35,092 nucleotides of DNA from Bacteroidia bacterium. GTDB lineage: Bacteria > Bacteroidota > Bacteroidia > Flavobacteriales_E > Vicingaceae. The stretch is from contig JAUHYR010000023.1 of the NCBI GenBank assembly GCA_030426475.1, forward strand, positions 1 through 35,092, given 5' to 3'. Shown here piece after piece: positions 9,142 to 17,577 of the stretch (positions are counted from its first letter, which is position 1; each line of letters opens with the position of its first letter). Position numbers and translations under genes: made by a program. Below the pieces are notes generated by a model. It was not told the origin of the DNA. It made no database searches and was given only the letters and a program-made list of their open reading frames with translations.

Positions 9142-10170
9142 ATGAGGCAGATAAAATTAGTTATACTTATGGTTGGATTATTTTGTGTTACTGGAATTCA
9201 TGCACAAGATTTTCATTTTAGTCAGTTTAATTCGTCTCCATTAATGAGCAATCCTGCAAATACAGGAATGTTTAGAGGCAAATACAGAAGTTTTTTAAAC
9301 TATAAAGAGCAGTGGAGAAGTGTAACAACACCTTTTGTTACTTATGCAGCCTCCGGAGATATGGTAATTAGAAAAAAAACGAATAACTCTAATTTTGGTT
9401 TGGGAGCGCTTATAATAAAAGATCAAGCGGGAGCAATAAAACTATCAAAAACATCTGTTAATCTTTCATTTTCAGGAATAGTGAAAATGGATGAGTTAAA
9501 CGTAGTAAGCTTAGGAATTCAAAGCGGATTTGTTCAAAACTCTTTTGACCCGTCAGGATTAAGATGGGGCAATCAATTTGATGGTACCGGATATAATGAA
9601 AGCATGGATCCTAAAGAAGAATTTGGGGCAGCATCTTATTTTGCTCCTGATTTTGCAGTGGGAGTGGTATATTCTTACAACAATTTTGAGCAAAAAATTA
9701 TGAGTAATGATGAGCTAAGGTTTAGTACAGGACTTGCAATGCATCATGTAGCAAGACCTAAAACATCTACTACAAAAGATGATAAAGTTTGGAGAAGGTA
9801 TAATTTTTTTATGGATGGAATATATAGTATTAAAAATACCCCTCATGCTATACAGGGAATATATATGATTCAAAAACAAGGACCAAGTTATGAGAATTTA
9901 TTTGGATTTATGTGGAGATATAATATGAAACATGGTTCTCATTACACAGGTGTTTATAAAGGGTCCGACCTAAAAGTAGGCTCTTATTACAGGTGGAAAG
10001 ATGCAGTTAGCCCCTATATAGGTTTAGAACTAAATGGTTTTGGCTTTGGAGTAAGTTATGATATAAATATATCTGATCTCAAAACCGCATCTAAAATGAA
10101 AGGTGGTGTAGAAGTAAACTTAAATATGATATTGGCTTCAGGAAACAACAAATCTGTAAGCATAAGATAG
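9142..10170 (+). CDS. Type IX secretion system membrane protein, PorP/SprF family
   Basis: This is an outer-membrane beta-barrel of the PorP/SprF family, whose members help secrete or anchor particular T9SS cargo proteins at the surface. The 342-residue product starts at ATG 9142 with signal peptide MRQIKLVILMVGLFCVTG (cleavage near IHAQ-D). The family hallmark FHFSQFNSSPLMSNPANTGM follows directly, then alternating beta-strands rich in Gly, Tyr and Phe. A longer frame from 9088 inside the upstream gene would bury the signal peptide behind 18 charged residues, so I rejected it. The gene lies 7 bases after the type-B cargo gene and is presumably co-transcribed with it. The pairing suggests a dedicated cargo-partner module like SprB/SprF. 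Confidence 0.93.
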   Translation: MRQIKLVILMVGLFCVTGIHAQDFHFSQFNSSPLMSNPANTGMFRGKYRSFLNYKEQWRSVTTPFVTYAASGDMVIRKKTNNSNFGLGALIIKDQAGAIKLSKTSVNLSFSGIVKMDELNVVSLGIQSGFVQNSFDPSGLRWGNQFDGTGYNESMDPKEEFGAASYFAPDFAVGVVYSYNNFEQKIMSNDELRFSTGLAMHHVARPKTSTTKDDKVWRRYNFFMDGIYSIKNTPHAIQGIYMIQKQGPSYENLFGFMWRYNMKHGSHYTGVYKGSDLKVGSYYRWKDAVSPYIGLELNGFGFGVSYDINISDLKTASKMKGGVEVNLNMILASGNNKSVSIR

Positions 10171-10203
10171 ACATACGAACGAGAAAAACTACAAAAACAT
10201 CGT

Positions 10204-10275
10204 TCACACTTCTTGATAACCCGGTTCGTCATATTCATAGTCGATTAAATTTGAACCGGGTTTGAAAGAGTGCTT
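10204..10275 (-). other. Post-stop open frame with 10-bp inverted repeat, between convergent genes
   Basis: Directly after the stop of the MORN-repeat gene, the same minus-strand frame stays open for 23 codons (containing IDYEYDEPGYQEV) before TGA at 10206-10204. Within it are perfect 10-bp arms, AACCCGGTTC (10218-10227) and GAACCGGGTT (10253-10262), around a 25-base AT-rich loop. There is no adjacent T-run on either strand, so it is not a convincing intrinsic terminator. It may be the remnant of a longer C terminus, or a structured 3' end for one or both convergent genes. Confidence 0.35.
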
Positions 10276-12072
10276 TTATTTTTCTTTAATCTTTTCTCCG
10301 TTTTTATACCAAACCATTCTTTTTACCTCTCCTTTTGGTGAGTAGTAAATCCATTTTCCGTGAGGCAAATGATGTTTGTATGATTTTACAGATTCTTTTA
10401 CTCCCGTTGGATACCAACTCGTCACTTTTCCTTCTTGTTTACCATTTAGCATATTAGCTTCATACATCGGAACACCATTATCATAATAGTACATCCATTT
10501 TCCTTGCTGTACATTCATTTCATAATTTCCGGTTTCTTTTATAAATCCTGATTCATACCAATACGTATAAAGTCCGTCTTTTTTAGTAATAATGTCTTCC
10601 TTGAATTTTATGCTCGGTATTTTTTCTGAGCCTTTATTTTCTAACTGTTTTTCATTATACCCTTGCTCAATAGGCAGAGAATACGTTTCCAGTAGCTCCA
10701 TTTGCCCGTCAGGATAGTAGTGTGTCCAGACTCCTGTTTTTAATCCATTTATATAGCTTCCCTTATAATCTGTTTGGCCTCCTTCAAACCATCCCGTCCA
10801 GCTACTATTCATCACACCATTTTTGAAGTAACCACTATCTTTTTTTGCTCCATTGTCATACCATGACTGCCATAGACCATCTTCTTTTCCTTTTTTAAAG
10901 CTACCTTTTAAAACTAACTGTTTGTTCTCTGCAAAGGTCTTCCACTCACCTTGCTTATACCCTAAATTATACGGTCCGGTTTTCCATAAAGTACCATCTT
11001 CATACCAATAGGTCCAAACAGAATCTCGTTTTTCATTTTTGAAAAACCCTTCATATTCTTTTTCACCATTCTTATGGTAATAAAACGTCCATTTTCCATT
11101 TCTTTTTCCATCTAGAAAATTACCTACTATATCTTTTTGACCGTTTTCTAACCACCAAGTCCATTCACCGGTTTTCTCTCCTTTTTTATACTCTCCTTCT
11201 GCGCTCTTTTTTCCACTTTTAAACCATTCTATTGAGGAGCCATCTTCTAATCCGTTTTTGTAAGTGATGGTTTTAAACTTATTCCCGTCTTCAAACCAGT
11301 AGGTAAAAAGCCCTTCTTTTTTATTATTGATGATATTTCCCTCATACTTTTTGTTTCCGTTTTCATAGTAAAATGTCCATTTACCGTCTACCAAACCGTT
11401 TTTAAATTCTCCTTCTGAAATTAGTTTTCCTTCATCAGAATAGTGTTTCCACACACTGGTTTTCAGACCATCTTTACACAATCCTTCTGAGATTAAAGTG
11501 CCATTACTATTGTAGTCTTGGTAAGTTCCATTTCCATTGTCCAATATTTTTTTCCCACTTTTATTCCAGCAGTTTAAATAAAAAATATTGTCGTTTTCAT
11601 ATCTAATTTCGCTTTTTTCTTTACCATTGCTATACCATGTTTTCCATGTTCCAACAGGCTTGTCTCGATCATAATATTGAACTTCTTTTTTATTGCCGTT
11701 AGGATAAAAATAAGTCCATGTACTGTCTTTATAGCCATTTACATAAAATCCTTGAGCTTCTTTTTCTCCGCCTTCATACCATGAGGTAAAGGCTCCTTGC
11801 TTCATTGACCTATCAAAAATACCTTCCTCTCTTTTATTTCCATTATCCCAGTAATAGGTGTATTTACCATCGTATTCTCCCGCTTTATAATTTACTTCTT
11901 GACTAAGCTTGCCGTCTTGTGTCCAAAACTTCCAAAGACCTTCTTCCATTCCATCTTTTATAAGTCCGGCAGCTTTTTTATTGCCATTAGTCCATTTGTA
12001 CTCATGCAATTCTTGAGAAAAACTGATTAGAGAAGAGAAAATAAATACGATAAAAAGAATATTGCGAATCAT
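10276..12072 (-). CDS. Exported MORN-repeat (MORN_2/YwqK-like) protein
   Basis: This 598-residue secreted protein is built almost wholly of MORN-type repeats of about 23 residues (pattern GxWxxYYxNGxKxxEGxYxxGxxxG). I count about 21, for example GKWTFYYENGNKKYEG and GEWTWWLENGQKDIVG. Two linkers break the array, around residues 170-190 and 470-495. The signal peptide MIRNILFIVFIFSSLISFSQ supports ATG 12072; a TTG 21 bases upstream would put a charged tail before it. Databases often name this family a YwqK-type antitoxin, but nothing here suggests a toxin pair. A location in the periplasm or on the outer surface is inferred. Its function is unknown. Confidence 0.85.
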   Translation of the reverse strand: MIRNILFIVFIFSSLISFSQELHEYKWTNGNKKAAGLIKDGMEEGLWKFWTQDGKLSQEVNYKAGEYDGKYTYYWDNGNKREEGIFDRSMKQGAFTSWYEGGEKEAQGFYVNGYKDSTWTYFYPNGNKKEVQYYDRDKPVGTWKTWYSNGKEKSEIRYENDNIFYLNCWNKSGKKILDNGNGTYQDYNSNGTLISEGLCKDGLKTSVWKHYSDEGKLISEGEFKNGLVDGKWTFYYENGNKKYEGNIINNKKEGLFTYWFEDGNKFKTITYKNGLEDGSSIEWFKSGKKSAEGEYKKGEKTGEWTWWLENGQKDIVGNFLDGKRNGKWTFYYHKNGEKEYEGFFKNEKRDSVWTYWYEDGTLWKTGPYNLGYKQGEWKTFAENKQLVLKGSFKKGKEDGLWQSWYDNGAKKDSGYFKNGVMNSSWTGWFEGGQTDYKGSYINGLKTGVWTHYYPDGQMELLETYSLPIEQGYNEKQLENKGSEKIPSIKFKEDIITKKDGLYTYWYESGFIKETGNYEMNVQQGKWMYYYDNGVPMYEANMLNGKQEGKVTSWYPTGVKESVKSYKHHLPHGKWIYYSPKGEVKRMVWYKNGEKIKEK

Positions 12073-12101
12073 TTTAAAATGGGTTTGGAACAATTAACGA
12101 C

Positions 12102-12109
12102 CAAATTTA
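12102..12109 (-). promoter_or_regulatory. Candidate -7 box for the MORN-repeat gene (TAAATTTG)
   Basis: Minus-strand TAAATTTG at 12109-12102 matches TAnnTTTG exactly, with a TTG 23 bases upstream (12135-12133). The predicted start near 12097 precedes ATG 12072 by about 25 bases. Confidence 0.5.
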
Positions 12110-12124
12110 GTTTATATTAAAAAG

Positions 12125-12132
12125 TATCTTTG
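12125..12132 (+). promoter_or_regulatory. Candidate -7 box for the TonB receptor gene (TATCTTTG)
   Basis: TATCTTTG matches TAnnTTTG exactly and is followed by CA, as is common in this phylum. The predicted start lies about 44 bases before ATG 12181. A clear -33 TTG is lacking. Together with the opposing box at 12102-12109 it makes this a compact divergent promoter region. Confidence 0.5.
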
Positions 12133-12180
12133 CAACTCACTAATAACTTTTAAACAAAGCAAATTGTAAAGTAGTTTTCC

Positions 12181-14541
12181 ATGAGAAAATTTTCTCCACT
12201 TATTTTCTTACTATTTCTTGTAAACACCTACTATACACAAGATTTAACCCAAACCATAAGGGGAACTGTTGTAGATGAACAATCGGAGTTTCCTCTGCCG
12301 GGAGCTACTATTATTTTACTTGATACAGATCCTGTCGTTGGAGTTTATTCAGATGAAAACGGAAAATTTAAACTGGAAAATGTCCCTATTGGAAGACAAT
12401 CTATTCAAATTAGTTTTATTGGATATAGTCCGGTTACGCTTAATAATCTGATTTTAACGTCAGCAAAGGAGCTTATTGTTAACGTTAAACTCAAAGAAAT
12501 GGTAGTGCAGACAGATGAGTTTGTAGTTACGGCAGAAAAGGATAAAAAAGAGGTAAATAATGAAATGGCTACAGTAAGCTCTCGTTCATTTACTGTTGAA
12601 GAAACTAAGCGTTATGCAGGCACATTAAACGACCCCTCAAGAATGGTGGCTAATTATGCCGGTGTAGCTGTTGCAGGAGACCAAAGAAACGACATTATTA
12701 TCAGAGGAAATTCTCCTCTTGGGGTTTTGTGGCGTATGGATGGTATAAATATTCCAAATCCAAACCATTTTGGAAGTTTAGGAACAACGGGAGGTCCAAT
12801 AAGTATTTTAAATAACAATGTGCTAGACAATTCAGACTTTATGACAAGCGCTTTTCCTGCAGCGTATGGTAATGCTTTAGCCGGAGCATTTGATTTAAGA
12901 ATGCGAAACGGAAACAACGAAAAAACTGAGTTCACAGGACAAGTAGGTTTTAATGGGTTTGAGTTTGGAGCCGAAGGGCCTATTTCAAAAGAAAAAAACT
13001 CATCCTATTTAGCTGCTTACAGATATTCAACACTAGGTTTTTTAGATAAATTAGGAATTGATTTTAATGTAGGGGGAACACCACAATACCAGGATTTAGC
13101 AGTAAAAGTTGACTTTCCCGGAGTGAAGTATGGACGGTTTTCTTTTTATGCAGTTGGAGGATTGAGTTATATAGAATTGCTTCAAAAAAATAAAAAAGAA
13201 TCAGATTGGTCTTTTGGAGTGGGAAAAAGCGATGCATACTATGGTAGCAATACAGGTTTTTCAGGACTATCACACACGTATTTTTTTAATGAAAAAACAA
13301 GAATAAAAACCAACATAGCTTTTTCCGGCACACAAAACACCATCACTATTGATTCATTGAGTTCATTAGACGACAAACCTTTTATGATTTATGATAACAA
13401 CTCTTATGAAATAAAATATAGTGCCAATACAGAACTGAATAAAAAAATCAACTCAAAAAATACAGTTAGTTTGGGGTTGATAATGGATTTATATGATTTT
13501 AGATATGTGGACAGCACGTTTGATAATACTTTCTATAGAACTATAACCAACACTTCAGGTAACACTTCTTTACTGCAAAGTTATTTGCAATGGCAGCATA
13601 AATTTACGGACGTATTGATTTTAAACACAGGAGTTCATCATCAGCATTTTGCGTACAATAATTCATACGCTATAGAGCCTAGGGTAGGAATTAAATATCA
13701 GTTTCATGAAAAGCAAACCCTAAGTTTAGGGGGAGGACTTCACTCTCAAACACAACCCTTTTCACTCTATTTTTATGAAACTTACTTGCCCGATGGCACA
13801 ACTATAAAGACCAATACAGACTTGGGATTTTCTAAAAGTGTTCATTCAGTAATTGCCTATGATTATTCTATAAATACCAACTTAAGATTAAAAGTAGAAA
13901 GCTATTACCAATATTTATATAACATACCTGTTGAGTCACATCCTTCTACTTTTTCTGCCTTAAATATTGGGGCTGACTTTGGAATTCCAGCTATTGATAG
14001 CTTAAAAAACTCTGGAGAAGGAGAAAACTATGGGCTGGAAATCACCTTTGAAAAATTCTTTAGTAAACATTATTATTTTTTAATTACTGGTTCATTATAT
14101 GAGTCAAAATATGTGGCGAGTGATAATGTGGAAAGGCAAACAGCCTTTAGCGGCAACTATACTTTTAATGCATTGGGAGGACTAGAATATCCCGTTGGAA
14201 AAAAGCAAAACAATGTGTTTGCCATAGATGTTAAAACTGTTTTTGCAGGAGGTAGAAGATATATCCCTATTAATGAAGAATTGTCCAGACTATATGGAAG
14301 AACCGTTTATATTTATTCGCAAGCGTATCAAAAAAGATATCCTGATTATTTTAGATTTGACATACGATTTACGTATAAATTGAATTTGAAAAGGGTAACA
14401 CAAGAATGGGCAATAAATGTTCAAAATGTATTTGACAGCCAAAACATTTTTACCCAAACTTTTGACAAAGTAAGCGGAGAAGTAGTTACCGAATACCAAA
14501 TGGGATTTTTCCCAATCATGCAGTATAGAATTTTGTTTTAA
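12181..14541 (+). CDS. TonB-dependent receptor with carboxypeptidase-regulatory-like N-terminal domain
   Basis: This outer-membrane receptor would take up a substrate using TonB/ExbBD energy. In its 786 residues I see a signal peptide (1 to about 19), a CarboxypepD_reg-like beta-sandwich at about 25-110 (GTVVDEQSEFPLPGATIIL, YSDENGKFKLENVPIG), a plug at about 115-240 (IIRGNSPLGVLWRMDGINIP) and then a beta-barrel ending in QYRILF with terminal Phe. There is no SusD partner, so it is probably not a glycan SusC. moeA follows after a single base. That adjacency raises molybdate or another metal species as a possible substrate, but nothing in the receptor shows it. Confidence 0.92.
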   Translation: MRKFSPLIFLLFLVNTYYTQDLTQTIRGTVVDEQSEFPLPGATIILLDTDPVVGVYSDENGKFKLENVPIGRQSIQISFIGYSPVTLNNLILTSAKELIVNVKLKEMVVQTDEFVVTAEKDKKEVNNEMATVSSRSFTVEETKRYAGTLNDPSRMVANYAGVAVAGDQRNDIIIRGNSPLGVLWRMDGINIPNPNHFGSLGTTGGPISILNNNVLDNSDFMTSAFPAAYGNALAGAFDLRMRNGNNEKTEFTGQVGFNGFEFGAEGPISKEKNSSYLAAYRYSTLGFLDKLGIDFNVGGTPQYQDLAVKVDFPGVKYGRFSFYAVGGLSYIELLQKNKKESDWSFGVGKSDAYYGSNTGFSGLSHTYFFNEKTRIKTNIAFSGTQNTITIDSLSSLDDKPFMIYDNNSYEIKYSANTELNKKINSKNTVSLGLIMDLYDFRYVDSTFDNTFYRTITNTSGNTSLLQSYLQWQHKFTDVLILNTGVHHQHFAYNNSYAIEPRVGIKYQFHEKQTLSLGGGLHSQTQPFSLYFYETYLPDGTTIKTNTDLGFSKSVHSVIAYDYSINTNLRLKVESYYQYLYNIPVESHPSTFSALNIGADFGIPAIDSLKNSGEGENYGLEITFEKFFSKHYYFLITGSLYESKYVASDNVERQTAFSGNYTFNALGGLEYPVGKKQNNVFAIDVKTVFAGGRRYIPINEELSRLYGRTVYIYSQAYQKRYPDYFRFDIRFTYKLNLKRVTQEWAINVQNVFDSQNIFTQTFDKVSGEVVTEYQMGFFPIMQYRILF

Positions 14542-14542
14542 A

Positions 14543-15727
14543 ATGATTAGCGTAGAAGAAGCAAAAAAATTAATAATTGACAACAGCCCAATTTTGGGAG
14601 AAGAAAAAATTGCTGTTTCCGAAGCAATGGGAAGAGTGATTTCAAAAAACATTTTAGCACCGATCTCTTTACCATCTTTCAGGCAATCAGCAATGGACGG
14701 CTATTGCATCATAAAGTCAGATTTTGATGAGGGTATTAAAGAGTTTATTTTGGCAGGAGAAATTCCTGCGGGTTCAAAACAAAAAATAAAGCTGAATAAG
14801 GGTGAAGCCTATCGTATTTTTACCGGAGCGCCTGTTCCTGACAATGGGACTGCTGTCATCATGCAGGAAAATATATTAGCGAAAAACGAGAAAATAACTA
14901 TTCGGCAACCTAAACTAAAAGAGCAGGAAAATATTAGACAAATAGGAGAAGATATTGAAGAGGTAGAGATAGCGGTAGAGCAATATCATGTTGTTAATCC
15001 TGCTACAGTTGGGTTTTTAAATAGCTTAGGAATTACAGAAGCAGAAGTATATAAAAAGCCAAAAACCGCTATTGTTGTTACAGGAAATGAATTGATTGAG
15101 CCCGGAAAGGAGTTGTCTTTTGGTGGGGTTTATGAGTCAAACGGAGAAATGTTAAAGTCTGCACTTTCACAATTAAATATAGTAGCTGAAACATTTAAGC
15201 TAAAAGATGATTATAAGTCAACCTTAGAGCTAATTAACCGATTGACTAATAAGTACGAATTAATTTTATTTAGCGGTGGGATTTCAGTTGGTGATTATGA
15301 TTTTGTGGGTAAAGCCTTAAGCGAATTAAACGCAGAAGCGATATTTTATAAGGTCAATCAAAAGCCCGGAAAGCCCTTATACTTTGGTAAACTGAAACAT
15401 TCATTTGTATTTGGGTTGCCCGGAAATCCGTCATCTTCTTTGGTTTGTTTTTATGAATATGTGTTACCATGGTTAAATAACACTCAAAAAAAGTGTCCGT
15501 CTTTTTTGCCGCAAAAAAACTTAACTCTCACGCATGATTATTCACTTAAACCCGGAAGGGCAATGTTTTTAAAAGCAAACGCACTTGGCAGTAATGTAAC
15601 TATTCTTGAGGGGCAAAACTCATTTATGTTAAAGTCGTTTACCCAAGCAAATGCTCTAGTTTATCTTAATGGAGAAAAATCAAAATTTGTTGAAAAAGAA
15701 GAGGTAGAAGTGCATATTTTGGCTTAA
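14543..15727 (+). CDS. moeA: Molybdopterin molybdenumtransferase MoeA
   Basis: MoeA inserts molybdate into adenylylated molybdopterin in the last step of molybdenum cofactor synthesis, in the cytoplasm. The 394-residue protein has the expected order of motifs: FRQSAMDGYCI near residue 50, RIFTGAPVPDNGTAVIMQE near 93-111, GEDI near 136, NPATVGFLNSLGI near 153, VTGNELIEPG near 178, the MoCF-fold SGGISVGDYDF near 240, KPGKPLYFGK near 276 and GLPGNPSSSL near 295. It starts one base after the TonB receptor stop, so it is probably translationally coupled. No other moa/moe/mob or molybdate ABC genes are nearby, which is unusual. Confidence 0.95.
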   Translation: MISVEEAKKLIIDNSPILGEEKIAVSEAMGRVISKNILAPISLPSFRQSAMDGYCIIKSDFDEGIKEFILAGEIPAGSKQKIKLNKGEAYRIFTGAPVPDNGTAVIMQENILAKNEKITIRQPKLKEQENIRQIGEDIEEVEIAVEQYHVVNPATVGFLNSLGITEAEVYKKPKTAIVVTGNELIEPGKELSFGGVYESNGEMLKSALSQLNIVAETFKLKDDYKSTLELINRLTNKYELILFSGGISVGDYDFVGKALSELNAEAIFYKVNQKPGKPLYFGKLKHSFVFGLPGNPSSSLVCFYEYVLPWLNNTQKKCPSFLPQKNLTLTHDYSLKPGRAMFLKANALGSNVTILEGQNSFMLKSFTQANALVYLNGEKSKFVEKEEVEVHILA

Positions 15728-15761
15728 TGACCCAATTATCAACATAAAATCGTTAATTGTT

Positions 15762-15792
15762 TTTGTGGATTGGGAAATTAGTACTAAATTCG
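15762..15792 (+). promoter_or_regulatory. Candidate promoter for rplM-rpsI
   Basis: TTTG at 15762-15765 and TAAATTCG at 15785-15792 are 19 bases apart, an optimal spacing with one mismatch in the -7 box. The decamer AAATTCGCAG, which overlaps the -7 element (15786-15795), is repeated 20 bases on at 15806-15815, just before the GTG start. Confidence 0.5.
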
Positions 15793-15820
15793 CAGCCCAA
15801 TTAAAAAATTCGCAGGAATA

Positions 15821-16276
15821 GTGGATACATTAAGTTACAAAACAATATCAGCAAATAAGGAAAACGCCAACAAGCAGTGGTATGTTGTAGATGCTGAAAA
15901 TCAAACACTTGGAAGATTCGCTTCTAAAGTTGCTCAAGTTTTAAGAGGTAAAACAAAACCTAATTTTACTCCTCATGCAGATTGTGGAGACTATGTGGTT
16001 GTGTTAAATGCCGATAAAATTAAGTTAACCGGTAAAAAGTGGGATCAAAAAGAATATGTTACTCACTCAACTTACCCTGGTGGACAAAAAACTACTACGG
16101 CAAGTGAAATGATGGCAAAACATCCTGTGAGAATGGTAGAGTGGGCAATTTTAGGAATGCTACCTAAAAATAGACTAGGAAGAGCAATCTTCAGAAACCT
16201 TCACGTTTATGCTGGAAGCGAGCATAATCATGAAGCTCAAAAACCTCAAGCATTAGACCTTAACACGATAAAATAA
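15821..16276 (+). CDS. rplM: 50S ribosomal protein L13 (uL13)
   Basis: L13 is an early-assembling large-subunit protein. At 151 residues it has the Bacteroidota N-terminal form [13 protein letters not shown], followed by [38 protein letters not shown] and the C-terminal [17 protein letters not shown]. The start codon is GTG at 15821, preceded by AGGA, and no in-frame ATG would give this N terminus. rpsI begins two bases after the stop, giving the standard rplM-rpsI pair. Confidence 0.97.
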   Translation: MDTLSYKTISANKENANKQWYVVDAENQTLGRFASKVAQVLRGKTKPNFTPHADCGDYVVVLNADKIKLTGKKWDQKEYVTHSTYPGGQKTTTASEMMAKHPVRMVEWAILGMLPKNRLGRAIFRNLHVYAGSEHNHEAQKPQALDLNTIK

Positions 16277-16278
16277 AT

Positions 16279-16665
16279 ATGGAAGTTATTAATACCGTAG
16301 GAAGAAGAAAAACTTCAGTTGCTAGAATTTTCTTAACAGAAGGAAAAGGAAATATTACTATCAATAACAAGGAAACCAAAGATTACTTTAAAACGAATAC
16401 ATTATTATATAAAGTAAATCAGCCTTTTTTATTAACTGACACTGCAAAGAAATTTGACGTAACAGTAAATGTACAAGGCGGTGGAATCACAGGTCAGGCT
16501 GAGGCAGTAAGATTAGGAATTTCAAGAGCACTTATTCAAGTTGACCCTGAGTTCAGAAAAGCTTTAAAGCCTGAAGGATTATTAACTCGTGACCCAAGAA
16601 TGGTGGAGAGAAAGAAATTTGGTCAGAAAAAAGCGAGAAAGAGATTCCAGTTCAGCAAACGTTAA
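16279..16665 (+). CDS. rpsI: 30S ribosomal protein S9 (uS9)
   Basis: S9 is a small-subunit head protein whose basic C-terminal tail reaches the P-site tRNA. The 128 residues begin [19 protein letters not shown] and end in the characteristic [31 protein letters not shown] in the middle is the family core. It is translated directly after rplM with a two-base gap. Confidence 0.98.
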   Translation: MEVINTVGRRKTSVARIFLTEGKGNITINNKETKDYFKTNTLLYKVNQPFLLTDTAKKFDVTVNVQGGGITGQAEAVRLGISRALIQVDPEFRKALKPEGLLTRDPRMVERKKFGQKKARKRFQFSKR

Positions 16666-16700
16666 TTTTTTATTTATTATAAATTGTTTAGTACCTAAAC

Positions 16701-16740
16701 TTGTAAGACCGCTTGGCGCTACTTACGGGTTGAGTTACAA
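16701..16740 (+). ncRNA. Candidate structured 5' leader of rpsB
   Basis: The 93-base spacer before rpsB holds an imperfect hairpin: GTAAG (16703-16707) pairs with CTTAC (16722-16726), and an inner CGC-TTG-GCG (16710-16718) closes it. U-G wobbles can extend the base. GAGTTAC just downstream could pair alternatively with the same 5' arm. Ribosomal protein genes often carry autoregulatory leaders, so this may be an S2 binding site, but I recognise no named motif. Confidence 0.3.
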
Positions 16741-16758
16741 CTAAAAAAGGAAGTAAAC

Positions 16759-17565
16759 ATGGAAAACAAACCAAACATTCAAAGCTTATTAGAAGCTGGT
16801 GTACATTTCGGACACCTTAAAAGAAAGTGGCATCCTAAAATGGCTCCATATATTTTTATGGAGAAAAACGGAATCCACATTATCGATTTAAACAAAACTG
16901 CGGCTAAACTTCAAGAATCAGCAAATGCATTAAAGCAAATTGCTAAGTCAGGTAAAAAAATTCTTTTTGTTGCTACAAAAAAGCAAGCAAAAGATTTAGT
17001 TGCTGAAAGAATTAAATCTATTAACATGCCTTACGTTACTGAAAGATGGCCTGGAGGTATGTTAACTAACTTTGCTACAATCAGAAAGGCAGTTAGAAAG
17101 ATGGATAACATCGATAAAATGAAAAAAGACGGAACTTTCTTAACACTTTCTAAAAGAGAAAGGCTTCAAGTTGACCGTCAAAGAGCTAAACTAGAGAAAA
17201 ACTTAGGCAGTATAGCGGATTTAACAAGACTTCCTGCGGCATTATTTGTTGTAGATATTAAGAAAGAACATATTGCAATTGCAGAAGCAAAAAAGTTAAA
17301 CATTCCTACATTCGCTATTGTTGATACTAACTCTAATCCAAACTTAGTTGATTTTGCAATTCCTGCGAATGATGATGCAGCTAAATCTATTGATATTATT
17401 TTAGAATATATAACTAAAGAAATTGCTGGAGGATTAGCAGATAGAAAGAAAGATAAAGAAAAGCCAAAAGCTGAAAAAGAAGCCGCTCCTAAAAAGGAAA
17501 AAACTGCTTCTAAAGAAGAAAAGCCAAAGGCTAAGGCAAAAGAAAAAGTAGAAGAAACTGAATAA
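16759..17565 (+). CDS. rpsB: 30S ribosomal protein S2 (uS2)
   Basis: S2 binds late to the small subunit near S1 and the anti-Shine-Dalgarno region. The 268-residue protein has the canonical LLEAGVHFGHLKRKWHPKM, FVATKKQAKD, TERWPGGMLTNF and PTFAIVDTNSNPNLVDF. Beyond residue 232 or so there is a low-complexity Lys/Glu/Ala/Pro tail (DKEKPKAEKEAAPKKEK onwards), of a kind common in this phylum and probably disordered. tsf follows after 12 bases, the conserved rpsB-tsf order. Confidence 0.98.
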   Translation: MENKPNIQSLLEAGVHFGHLKRKWHPKMAPYIFMEKNGIHIIDLNKTAAKLQESANALKQIAKSGKKILFVATKKQAKDLVAERIKSINMPYVTERWPGGMLTNFATIRKAVRKMDNIDKMKKDGTFLTLSKRERLQVDRQRAKLEKNLGSIADLTRLPAALFVVDIKKEHIAIAEAKKLNIPTFAIVDTNSNPNLVDFAIPANDDAAKSIDIILEYITKEIAGGLADRKKDKEKPKAEKEAAPKKEKTASKEEKPKAKAKEKVEETE

Positions 17566-17577
17566 AAAATAAAACAC

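Noticed and set aside
10218-10262. Bidirectional intrinsic terminator between the PorP/SprF-family and MORN genes
   Set aside because: The arms are perfect, but the loop is 25 bases and no T-run directly follows on either strand.
10276-12072. Toxin-antitoxin system
   Set aside because: The YwqK-antitoxin label comes only from repeat similarity; the protein has a signal peptide and no small toxin gene is adjacent.
15733-15764. Terminator after moeA (CAATTA/TAATTG arms, then TTTTT)
   Set aside because: The stem is six A-T-rich pairs with a 15-base loop, too weak, and the T-run doubles as the -33 region of the rplM promoter.
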